Origin: an uncultured Mollicutes bacterium
Lineage (GTDB): Bacteria > Bacillota_I > Bacilli_A > RFN20 > CAG-826
NCBI GenBank assembly: GCA_900550795.1
Contig: URTN01000024.1
Span: 1 to 8,770 of the forward strand
DNA length: 8,770 bases
Reading direction: 5' to 3'
Below are positions 1 through 6,242 of the stretch, in pieces (position 1 is the first letter of the stretch; each line of letters opens with the position of its first letter). A program made the translations under genes and the position numbers. The notes under the pieces are model-generated. The model did not search any database and had not been told where the DNA came from. It saw only the letters and a list, made by a program, of their open reading frames with translations.

Positions 1-135
1 ATTATATAGTAAAAACAATATTTGCAATAGACTATGTTTTTAATTTTGCAATTAATAAAATTCTCATTTTAAGAATTCTTTATAGCCGTGTTAAAAAGAA
101 CTTTCAAAAAGTGCCTTATTACATATTTTCCTTAA
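1..135. other. AT-rich non-coding end of window downstream of the sigma-like gene
   Basis: This stretch follows the TAG stop of the sigma-like gene and holds no supportable gene. It is very AT-rich. It contains one weak minus-strand hairpin with a T-run (annotated separately), another AT-only inverted repeat (AATTCT at about 59-64 and AGAATT at 72-77), and two near copies of TTTGCAAT (about 21-28 and 45-52). A TATAAT hexamer reads on the minus strand at 6-1, but its best -35 partner (TTGCAA at 27-22) is only 15 bp away. Whether a further gene continues to the left cannot be told. Confidence 0.6.
93..112 (-). terminator. Weak candidate terminator after the sigma-like gene
   Basis: Read on the minus strand, ACTTT and AAAGT form a 5-bp stem (112-108 with 104-100) around a TTG loop, followed at once by TCTTTTT (99-93). 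The position, about 24 bases past the TAG stop of the last gene in the block, is right for a rho-independent terminator. The stem is short and AT-rich, so folding energy would be poor. It could equally be a chance feature of AT-rich DNA. Confidence 0.25.
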
Positions 136-804
136 CTAATTCAAATTAGCCATATATGGATCAAGGAATAATCCGCTATCAACAGGTTCACCAGTCCTAG
201 TCAATATAATTTCCCTTGCCCATTTCCTAAACCTATATAAAGCCATCTTGGCACTATTCTTCGATGATTTATTCCTTTTTGCAGATTCTTCAAGGCTATA
301 CCCTGCTACTAAATCTTTCGCGGTATTCAAACCTAGTTTATTAATCTTCTTTGGAAGCTTGTTTAAACTATCCAAGGTATCACAATAAGAGAAGAATACC
401 TTTGGATCGCTATCATCACTAGAAGAGGGAACAATATCGCATAAAGTGCATCTCTCGTTTTTATCAATAACCGAATCTAATGATGTCATTGGAAGCAATC
501 TTTTTTCATTTAATTGCTTTCCTATGGCTTTCATTATTTCCCTAGAAAGAATCAATTTGAAATAGCCATAGAACCTGCCGTTTCCTAATTCAAAGCTATT
601 TTCAGCCTGCAAATAAGAATGAAAGAAAACCTCATTGTAAGTCCAATCATCCAAGACATCAGTTAAATTAGGAACAACAGAATAAAGATATTTCTTCCTA
701 TTCTTGAAATACCTTACAGTAAGGACGTCTCTAGCCAAGACAATCCCTAATCGATACATTAGCAAAAGCGACTCGTCAGAACAATTTTCATAGTTACAGT
801 ACAT
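136..804 (-). CDS. Divergent SigH-like sigma-70 family protein
   Basis: This 222-residue protein is probably a very divergent RNA polymerase sigma factor of the SigH type (B. subtilis SigH is 218 residues). Three parts match in order. Residues 9-35 (SDESLLLMYRLG onward) resemble sigma region 1.2/2.1. Residues 78-112 resemble regions 2.3-3, with SREIMKAIGKQ followed by LPMTSLDSVID, comparable to TRQIITAIKTA and SYASLDKP in SigH. Residues 165-198 (LVAGYSLEESAKR, then a basic MALYRFRKWARE helix) resemble the region 4 helix-turn-helix. The acidic DLVQEG-type core-binding segment is not recognisable; the corresponding part, near DDWTYNEVFF (52-61), is degenerate. Its place just after rlmB is where sigH sits in Firmicutes, which supports the call. 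I chose the ATG at 804 over an in-frame TTG at 825 because GAAGGG lies 7 bases before the ATG. SigH elsewhere serves stationary phase, sporulation or competence; its role here is unknown. It could also be a non-functional or repurposed relic. Confidence 0.6.
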   Translation of the reverse strand: MYCNYENCSDESLLLMYRLGIVLARDVLTVRYFKNRKKYLYSVVPNLTDVLDDWTYNEVFFHSYLQAENSFELGNGRFYGYFKLILSREIMKAIGKQLNEKRLLPMTSLDSVIDKNERCTLCDIVPSSSDDSDPKVFFSYCDTLDSLNKLPKKINKLGLNTAKDLVAGYSLEESAKRNKSSKNSAKMALYRFRKWAREIILTRTGEPVDSGLFLDPYMANLN

Positions 805-811
805 ATTTTTA

Positions 812-817
812 CCCTTC
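812..817 (-). promoter_or_regulatory. Ribosome binding site deciding the start of the sigma-like gene
   Basis: GAAGGG on the minus strand stands 7 bases before the ATG at 804. The alternative TTG start at 825 would lie upstream of this site and only 3 bases after the rlmB stop, without its own Shine-Dalgarno sequence. The ATG is therefore preferred. Confidence 0.55.
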
Positions 818-828
818 AAGGGCAAGAA

Positions 829-1545
829 TTACTTACGTGAATAGAAAATGTGTGAAAGAAGTATTCCAGTCGCAACAGAGGCGTTAAGAGAATTTACATG
901 ACCTACCATGTCTATTTTGGCCACAAAATCTGATTTAGATAAAACTAGTCTAGAAATGCCAAACCCTTCCGAGCCAACAACTAGGCATATTGGGCATTTA
1001 TAGTCAATTTCATCAATGTTACTTTTGCCACTGCCATCGGCACTAACAACCCAGAAGCCATTTTCCTGCAGTTTTAAAATGGCCTTGGTTAAGTTTGTAA
1101 CAGTAGCAACCTTAACATAACTAATCGCACCAGTAGAGACTTTGGCTACTGTTGCATTTAGCGGGGCTTCGTTCCTATTTTTAATGATGATTCCATCAAT
1201 GCCAAAAGCATCAGCGGAACGTAAAATTGCCCCAAGATTATGTGGGTCTTCGATGCCATCAAGCATCAAAAGGAGAGGATAAGCGGAAGATTTAGAAGAA
1301 GCTATAATCTCCTCCAAAGAATAATTCCTAAAATCCTTGCAGATCGCCACAAACCCCTGGTGAGAAGAGTTTTTGGCCATCCGAGTCAATTCGTCCTCCG
1401 AAGCGAATTCAACTGGAATAGAACAATTTCTCGCTACGGTGATAATAGGATCCCTACCATATTTAGGGTTGACCTTAATGCTCAAGGCATTTTTTGATTT
1501 CACCGCTTCACGAACGGTATTCTTACCATAAACTATTATACTCAT
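829..1545 (-). CDS. rlmB: 23S rRNA (guanosine-2'-O)-methyltransferase, RlmB/TrmH (SpoU) family
   Basis: This 238-residue SPOUT methyltransferase transfers a methyl group from S-adenosylmethionine to a ribose 2'-OH of 23S rRNA; RlmB in E. coli acts on G2251. The N-terminal substrate-binding domain starts with VYGKNTVREAV (about 5-15), typical of the family, and ends with HQGFVA (62-67). The catalytic domain shows motif 1, DPHNLGAILRSADAFG (100-115, with N103 and R109), motif 2, GSEGFGIS (191-198), and motif 3, SLNASVATGILL (219-230), which make the knotted cofactor pocket. Motif 3 begins IDM where IPM is usual, a small deviation. Length is normal. The ATG at 1545 is preceded by CCAAGAG about 7 bases upstream. 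It lies 23 bases after mgtC and just before the sigma-like gene, matching the Firmicutes cysS-rlmB-sigH neighbourhood. A tRNA-modifying TrmH paralogue is possible but less likely given the N-terminal domain and context. Confidence 0.88.
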   Translation of the reverse strand: MSIIVYGKNTVREAVKSKNALSIKVNPKYGRDPIITVARNCSIPVEFASEDELTRMAKNSSHQGFVAICKDFRNYSLEEIIASSKSSAYPLLLMLDGIEDPHNLGAILRSADAFGIDGIIIKNRNEAPLNATVAKVSTGAISYVKVATVTNLTKAILKLQENGFWVVSADGSGKSNIDEIDYKCPICLVVGSEGFGISRLVLSKSDFVAKIDMVGHVNSLNASVATGILLSHIFYSRK

Positions 1546-1568
1546 ATTTTTGCTCTTGGAAGTCCCAA

Positions 1569-2339
1569 TTAAAATTCTGACGAAACTTTTAATTCAAGTG
1601 GATGGATTGAAAGACGTAATTCATCAACAAAAGCCGTCACCGAACTATTTGATGAATGTGATAATCTAAGCGTAATTCTTAACGCACTGTTTTCTTCATA
1701 AGTAACTAATTCACTTGCAGTATCGCGAAGATTCATCCCATATCTATTGCTAAGTAACAATATGTCTTTCATAACTGGCCTATCGGAAGGGACAACAATC
1801 GTAATGATTGGATTTTTCCTTGAGGCAAATATTTCTACTTTCCTTAATAAAACCAAGGAAGCAAGGGAAATAACTGTCGCCATTGTAGCAATTACAAAAG
1901 AACCGGTCCCACAAGCTAGCCCTACTGCCATCGATACCCATAAGGTAGTCGCAGTCGTTAAGCCTTTGACGTTAATCCCATTTTGGACAATCGTTCCTGC
2001 ACCTAAAAAGCCAATCCCAGAAACTACCTGGGCCGCTAATCTAGCTGGGTCTCTTGAAATTGGGGTTGAAGAAGAACCAATATAGGCGTTATCCCAAGTC
2101 TGGAAGCCATAGATAGAAATAATCATGACTAGGCAAGACCCAACTGCAACAAGCATGTGTGTCCTAAGCCCTGCGGCATGTCCATAATATTCTCTTTCGA
2201 ATCCGATTAATCCAGACAATACCAAAGTTAGAGACAAAGAAACAAATATAAGAAGGAGATTCCCTACAATTCCATTAGAAAAGTTCAAGCCAAAATCGGA
2301 ATTAAACCATTCTACAATCATGTGGTCGACAGAATTCAT
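1569..2339 (-). CDS. MgtC/SapB family inner-membrane protein
   Basis: This is a 256-residue integral membrane protein of the MgtC/SapB family. Family members are linked to growth at low magnesium, membrane potential control or virulence, but the biochemical role of most, including this one, is unknown. Hydrophobic segments lie at about 24-44, 63-79, 102-119, 128-144 and 147-165. Family signatures are clear: GFEREYYGHAAGLRTHMLVA (46-65), DPARLAAQVVSGIGFLGAGT (97-116) and VKGLTTATTLWVSMAVGLA (124-142). Residues about 177-252 form a soluble C-terminal domain with the beta-alpha-beta look of an ACT-like regulatory domain, as in longer MgtC proteins. The ATG at 2339 has a textbook AAGGAGG 7 bases upstream, beginning right after the cysS stop, so the gene appears well translated within the cysS operon. 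In many Firmicutes this position holds mrnC (Mini-ribonuclease III). Confidence 0.88.
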   Translation of the reverse strand: MNSVDHMIVEWFNSDFGLNFSNGIVGNLLLIFVSLSLTLVLSGLIGFEREYYGHAAGLRTHMLVAVGSCLVMIISIYGFQTWDNAYIGSSSTPISRDPARLAAQVVSGIGFLGAGTIVQNGINVKGLTTATTLWVSMAVGLACGTGSFVIATMATVISLASLVLLRKVEIFASRKNPIITIVVPSDRPVMKDILLLSNRYGMNLRDTASELVTYEENSALRITLRLSHSSNSSVTAFVDELRLSIHPLELKVSSEF

Positions 2340-2351
2340 CGCAAATCCTCC

Positions 2352-3698
2352 TTAAAAGATATTTTTTTCTATTAGAACATTCCTCAAAGAGTCGCTTTTT
2401 GCAAAGTCTTTTTCCTTTTTGGCCTCCAAATATTGCTTATATGTGGCCTTATCCTCTTCTTGGAGAATAGGATATTGTACCTTTATTCCAAGAATAAACA
2501 AATAGTCTTCTAATTTCCCAAACATATTTTTCATATCTTCAAGGCTAGTAGATGGGTTTCTTAGCATCATATTTGCCTCTTTCAAGGAAGCATAAAGAAT
2601 AGTAAGTGCATTAGGAGTATTTAAATCATTGCACATTTCTTTATAGAAAGATTCATCCCCTCTTATTTTGATAGAAGATAAATCAATATCCGCGAGCTGA
2701 AGCTTAATTGCTAATCCTTTTATGGTTTGGCTAATTTTGGCATAAGACTTAACTGCTTCTTCTATTGTTTCGTTTGTAAAAGACAATGGGGCCCTATAAT
2801 GGGTATTCAAGACCATTAACCTAAAAGGCATGCCGCCCCATTTGGCAATGACGTCTTTTGCATTTAACACATTCCCAAGGGATTTGGACATCTTTTGGTT
2901 ATCGATATTGATAAATCCATTATGGATCCAATATCGAGCCAATCTATTGTTATTATGGGCCCTAGACTGGGCGATTTCATTCTCGTGATGGGGGAATTTC
3001 AAATCGAATCCTCCACCATGGATATCAATAAAACCATCTTGACTAGAGAAAATGGAATTAATCATGACGCAGCATTCAGTGTGCCAACCAGGTCTACCTT
3101 CTCCAAATGGAGAATTCCACTTAATACCCTCATCGGTTTTCTTCCATAAGGCAAAATCTAGTGGGGATTCCTTCTTGGAATTTACTTCAATTCTAGCCCC
3201 ACTTATTAATGATTCGACTGTATTCCCGCTTAAATCCCCATAATTAGAAATGGAAGAGACACGGAAATATACATCTCCATCTGCTAAATAGGCATGATCA
3301 CTTTTTACTAAATCATCGACATAGGAAATGATTTTATCCATATATCCAGTTGGGGTTGGGGTGATATCAGGTTGAAGCGAATTGACTTCATCTACATCTT
3401 TCCTGAATGCCTTGATGACTTCGCTAGTAAGTTCTTGTTCAGTTATATTTAATTTCTTGGCCCTAGCAATAATCTTGTCATCGACATCGGTATAATTCGA
3501 GACATAAGTTACCTTATATCCAAGGGCAATGAAAAGCCTTCTCCAGACATCAAACACTATCACGGGTCGCATATTTCCAATATGAGGCTCATCATAGACA
3601 GTAGGTCCGCAGACATACATGGAGACTTCATTTTCCTTAATAGGAGTAAATGTCTCTAATTTATTTCCATATGAATTGAATATCTTTACTTCTTCCAT
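2352..3698 (-). CDS. cysS: Cysteinyl-tRNA synthetase
   Basis: This is a 448-residue class I aminoacyl-tRNA synthetase that activates cysteine with ATP and charges tRNA-Cys in the cytoplasm. The class I signatures are PHIGNM (38-43, HIGH-type) and KMSKS (269-273). The four zinc ligands that select cysteine over serine are visible as C30 (in MYVCGPTVYD), C209 (in GWHTEC), H237 and E241 (in FPHHENEIAQS). The C-terminal DALR-like helical region (about 310-405) and a short anticodon-binding tail follow. It is slightly shorter than the usual 460 or so residues, mostly at the C-terminus, with no sign of damage. I chose ATG at 3698: AAGGAAGG lies 9 bases upstream, whereas an in-frame TTG at 3707 abuts that site directly. 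The gene starts 2 bases after the stop of the HAD phosphatase, so the two are probably translationally coupled. Confidence 0.96.
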   Translation of the reverse strand: MEEVKIFNSYGNKLETFTPIKENEVSMYVCGPTVYDEPHIGNMRPVIVFDVWRRLFIALGYKVTYVSNYTDVDDKIIARAKKLNITEQELTSEVIKAFRKDVDEVNSLQPDITPTPTGYMDKIISYVDDLVKSDHAYLADGDVYFRVSSISNYGDLSGNTVESLISGARIEVNSKKESPLDFALWKKTDEGIKWNSPFGEGRPGWHTECCVMINSIFSSQDGFIDIHGGGFDLKFPHHENEIAQSRAHNNNRLARYWIHNGFINIDNQKMSKSLGNVLNAKDVIAKWGGMPFRLMVLNTHYRAPLSFTNETIEEAVKSYAKISQTIKGLAIKLQLADIDLSSIKIRGDESFYKEMCNDLNTPNALTILYASLKEANMMLRNPSTSLEDMKNMFGKLEDYLFILGIKVQYPILQEEDKATYKQYLEAKKEKDFAKSDSLRNVLIEKNIF

Positions 3699-3700
3699 AA

Positions 3701-4369
3701 TTACCAACCTTCCTTGCCCATGACATATTGGACTATTTGCTTTGGTTTGTCAGCCACGAAATCGGCTTCTTCTAATAAGCTTGGTTTATAATTCCCATAA
3801 CCCCATGTAACTAATATCGATTTCAATTTGGCATTTCTAGCAGTCTCTACATCAACATTAGAATCGCCGATGAAAATCGTTTCTTCCTTTTCCAAGTCAT
3901 GCTTGTTAATTAAATAATTTACAATGCCAGGATCTGGCTTGACTGGGAAATTCCTGCCATTGCCTATTATATCCTTGAATAAAGCCTTTCCAAAATGGGC
4001 TTTTACAATAATATTTGCAAGTTCATCAGGCTTATTCGTGCAGACATAAAGGCTACATCCCCTCTCTTCTAGGAAATTAAGGCATTCTTTTAATCCGTTG
4101 AAGGGTTTGCAATGTTCATTCTGCTTTTCTTTATATAAAGGCAAATAAGCTTCCCTTAGTTGCTTAAAGGCAATTTCATCATCACCTTTGTCTTTAAGGG
4201 CTCTTTTAACAAGCATATCGCTGCCATTGCCAATAAGAGTCCTAGATTCCTTTAATGAAAAAGAATAATCATAGCCACATTGCTTTAAGGCTAGATTGAT
4301 TGCTGCTCTAATGTCTACTAGAGTATCAAGGAGAGTACCATCAAGGTCAAATATAAGGTTTTTGTACAT
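3701..4369 (-). CDS. HAD-superfamily phosphatase, phosphoglycolate phosphatase (Gph)-like
   Basis: This 222-residue haloacid dehalogenase-type hydrolase probably removes phosphate from a small metabolite. All catalytic motifs are present: FDLDGTLLDT (motif I, nucleophile D8 and acid/base D10), CTNKP (motif II, T111), K144 in KPDP (motif III), and IGDSNVDVETA (motif IV, D169 and D173 for Mg2+). A helical cap domain spans roughly residues 16-85, as in Gph and PGMB-like enzymes (subclass I). Substrate cannot be fixed from sequence: 2-phosphoglycolate clearance, pyrophosphatase (PpaX-like) or broad housekeeping activity are all possible. Its last codons encode the ribosome binding site of cysS. 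The start is fixed at ATG 4369 because motif I begins seven residues later. Oddly, no Shine-Dalgarno sequence precedes it: the upstream bases are the hairpin and T-run of the hydA terminator. Confidence 0.85.
   Translation of the reverse strand: MYKNLIFDLDGTLLDTLVDIRAAINLALKQCGYDYSFSLKESRTLIGNGSDMLVKRALKDKGDDEIAFKQLREAYLPLYKEKQNEHCKPFNGLKECLNFLEERGCSLYVCTNKPDELANIIVKAHFGKALFKDIIGNGRNFPVKPDPGIVNYLINKHDLEKEETIFIGDSNVDVETARNAKLKSILVTWGYGNYKPSLLEEADFVADKPKQIVQYVMGKEGW
3708..3715 (-). promoter_or_regulatory. Ribosome binding site deciding the cysS start
   Basis: AAGGAAGG lies inside the last codons of the upstream HAD phosphatase gene, 9 bases before the cysS ATG at 3698. The TTG at 3707 directly abuts it and is too close to be used. 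The overlap with the upstream coding end suggests coupled translation. Confidence 0.65.
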
Positions 4370-4375
4370 AAATAT

Positions 4376-4400
4376 AAAAGGGACTAGGTTGCCCTAGCCC
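4376..4400 (-). terminator. Rho-independent terminator of the hydrogenase operon
   Basis: On the minus strand, GGGCTAGG pairs with CCTAGTCCC (eight base pairs with one bulged T) around a GCAA tetraloop of the stable GNRA class. TTTT and further A/T-rich sequence follow directly. It begins 22 bases after the hydA TAA stop at 4423, the expected place. Its 3' end lies only 6 bases before the ATG of the HAD phosphatase gene, so it separates the two transcription blocks and fills the position where that gene's ribosome binding site would be. Confidence 0.8.
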
Positions 4401-4422
4401 TAATTATAATATCTTTTTATGC

Positions 4423-6231
4423 TTATTTGTTTGGAAAACAATCTCTATTTGCATTGTAATGGGTATGAAGCAATTCTTCAGAGACCCCTCCGCAAGGAGA
4501 ACCTAGGTATTCATCGTATAATTTAATGATATCTGGGTTATTATGGGATTGACGCAATTTCATGTTTTTATCAATTCCATATAGCAATGCAGCTCTTTTT
4601 TCCCTATAGGTAGAAAGGATATCGACGCTTTCCCTTGGGAGTAAATTTGGTTTGACAAACGGTTGTCCACCACCATTGATACATCCACCAGGGCAGCCCA
4701 TGATTTCAATAAAGGCATATTTGGATTTGCCTTCTCTAATTTCATCTAGTAATGGCTTAGCATTTTTCATTCCAGAAGCAATCGCGACTTTAAGGGTAGT
4801 TCCAGCAATATCGACGCTAGCTTCCTTGACTCCTTCTAGTCCTCTAACTTCCTTGAAATCAATCTTTTCGTATTCTTTTCCAGTAAGAGTATGGTAAGCA
4901 GTACGTAAGGCAGCTTCCATAACACCGCCAGTAACGCCAAATATGACACCAGCGCCAGAATAGGTTCCGATTAAGTCGTTATCGAATTCTTCTTCCTTTA
5001 GTTCGTCATAGACTAGGCCAGCTCTCTTGATAAGGATGGCTAGTTCCCTAGTAGTAAGTACGGCATCGACATCAGGCAATGAATTGACTGCGGCATTTTC
5101 TTTCCTTTGAGCCTCATATTTTTTAGCAGTGCAAGGCATGATAGAAACCACAAAGATATCTTCTGGCTTCAAGTTATGTCTAGAAGCGAAGTAACTCTTT
5201 ATGATCGCACCTTCCATTTCATGAGGAGACTTACAGGTTGAAACATTTGGAATCAAATCCTTGTAATAATATTCCATATAGTTGATCCAACCTGGGGAAC
5301 AAGATGTAATTTGAGGTAATGTCCCGCCTGTTTTGATTCTATTAAGGAGTTCTTGTGATTCTTCCATGATGGTCAAATCAGCACCGAAATTGGTATCGAA
5401 TACCCTATAGAAACCAAGTCTATGGAGGGCAGCAACCATCTTGCCAGTTGCATTTTCTTCGCCAATCTTATGGCCAAATTCTTCAGAAAGTGCCGCTCTT
5501 ACTGCTGGAGCAGTCTGGACGATTACATATTTGCCTTGATGCATGGCCTGGTCGACTTTATCGATTTCCCTATGTTCGCTTAAAGCGCCGGTTGGGCAAA
5601 CTTCGATACATTGGCCACATTGCATACATGGAACGTCTTTAAAGGAACGATTACCGGCAGGAGAGACAATAGTAGAGAATCCTCTATTTTCAAAGCCAAG
5701 AATTCCAATGCCTTGCGCTTCTTTGCATTTTTCGATACATCTGCCACAAAGGATACATTTGCTTGTATCCCTAACAATGCCAGGGGCGGCATCATCATAG
5801 GTAGCCTTTGTTCTTTCTCCAAGGAATTGATTGCTTCTAGCACCTGTTAAAGACGCAACATGAAGTAATTCGCATTGTCCATTCTTGACGCATGTTTGAC
5901 AATCTTTGGAGTGGTTGGAGAGCAACAATTCAACCGAAGTCCGCCTAGCATCGATTGCCATTGGGGAAGAAATCTTGATAACAAATCCCTTTTCAGCTTG
6001 GCAATCAGTAACTGGGTAGACACAGGATGCGAATAATTTAGAGCCACGGCTAGAAGCAATTTCGACTAGGCAGACTCTACAAGAAGCAAGGGAATTATGT
6101 CCCTTATTCCAATAGCAGAGAGTAGGAATGTTATATCCAACCTTCCTAGCAGCTTCTAAAACAGTGAGATTAGAAGGAACGGAATAGATTCTTCCTTCAA
6201 TATTGATGTTTACATTACTAACTTTTTCCAT
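4423..6231 (-). CDS. hydA: [FeFe] hydrogenase catalytic subunit of a trimeric NAD(H)-linked (HydABC/HndD-type) enzyme
   Basis: This 602-residue subunit reduces protons to H2, or oxidises H2, at an H-cluster in the cytoplasm. Domain order is that of M3-type hydrogenases. First is an N-terminal [2Fe-2S] domain (C39, C51, C54, C70). Next is a His-Cys [4Fe-4S] site (H107, C111, C114, C120), then two ferredoxin-type [4Fe-4S] motifs (C159/162/165/169 and C202/205/208/212). The catalytic domain follows, with a small-subunit-like C-terminal tail (about 543-594). H-cluster motifs are TSCSPGW (309-315), MPCTAKKYE (365-373) and EIMGCPGGCINGGGQP (509-524). Proton-path residues known from clostridial CpI have counterparts at E291, E294, R298, C311 and S331. 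The first motif has Ser at 312 where TSCCPGW is classical (see findings). AAGGAG lies 7 bases before the ATG, and hydB ends 11 bases upstream. The H-cluster rules out a plain complex I NuoG. HydE, HydF and HydG are needed for assembly and must be encoded elsewhere. Confidence 0.95.
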   Translation of the reverse strand: MEKVSNVNINIEGRIYSVPSNLTVLEAARKVGYNIPTLCYWNKGHNSLASCRVCLVEIASSRGSKLFASCVYPVTDCQAEKGFVIKISSPMAIDARRTSVELLLSNHSKDCQTCVKNGQCELLHVASLTGARSNQFLGERTKATYDDAAPGIVRDTSKCILCGRCIEKCKEAQGIGILGFENRGFSTIVSPAGNRSFKDVPCMQCGQCIEVCPTGALSEHREIDKVDQAMHQGKYVIVQTAPAVRAALSEEFGHKIGEENATGKMVAALHRLGFYRVFDTNFGADLTIMEESQELLNRIKTGGTLPQITSCSPGWINYMEYYYKDLIPNVSTCKSPHEMEGAIIKSYFASRHNLKPEDIFVVSIMPCTAKKYEAQRKENAAVNSLPDVDAVLTTRELAILIKRAGLVYDELKEEEFDNDLIGTYSGAGVIFGVTGGVMEAALRTAYHTLTGKEYEKIDFKEVRGLEGVKEASVDIAGTTLKVAIASGMKNAKPLLDEIREGKSKYAFIEIMGCPGGCINGGGQPFVKPNLLPRESVDILSTYREKRAALLYGIDKNMKLRQSHNNPDIIKLYDEYLGSPCGGVSEELLHTHYNANRDCFPNK

Positions 6232-6242
6232 CGTTCTACTCC

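Noticed and set aside
1..27. Minus-strand promoter TTGCAA / TATAAT at the left edge
   Set aside because: The spacer is only 15 bp and the -35 matches four of six bases. No downstream gene is visible to support it.
136..149. Inverted repeat CTAATT-CA-AATTAG across the stop codon of the sigma-like gene
   Set aside because: It is a 6-base AT-rich palindrome with a 2-base centre and no T-run. This is expected by chance in this composition and too tight for a stable RNA hairpin.
1240..1497. Plus-strand open frame of 85 codons opposite rlmB
   Set aside because: It lies wholly inside a gene with clear family motifs on the other strand, has no recognisable protein features, and looks like a codon-use shadow. 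The same applies to other plus-strand frames, such as those at 1747-2085 and 7864-8163.
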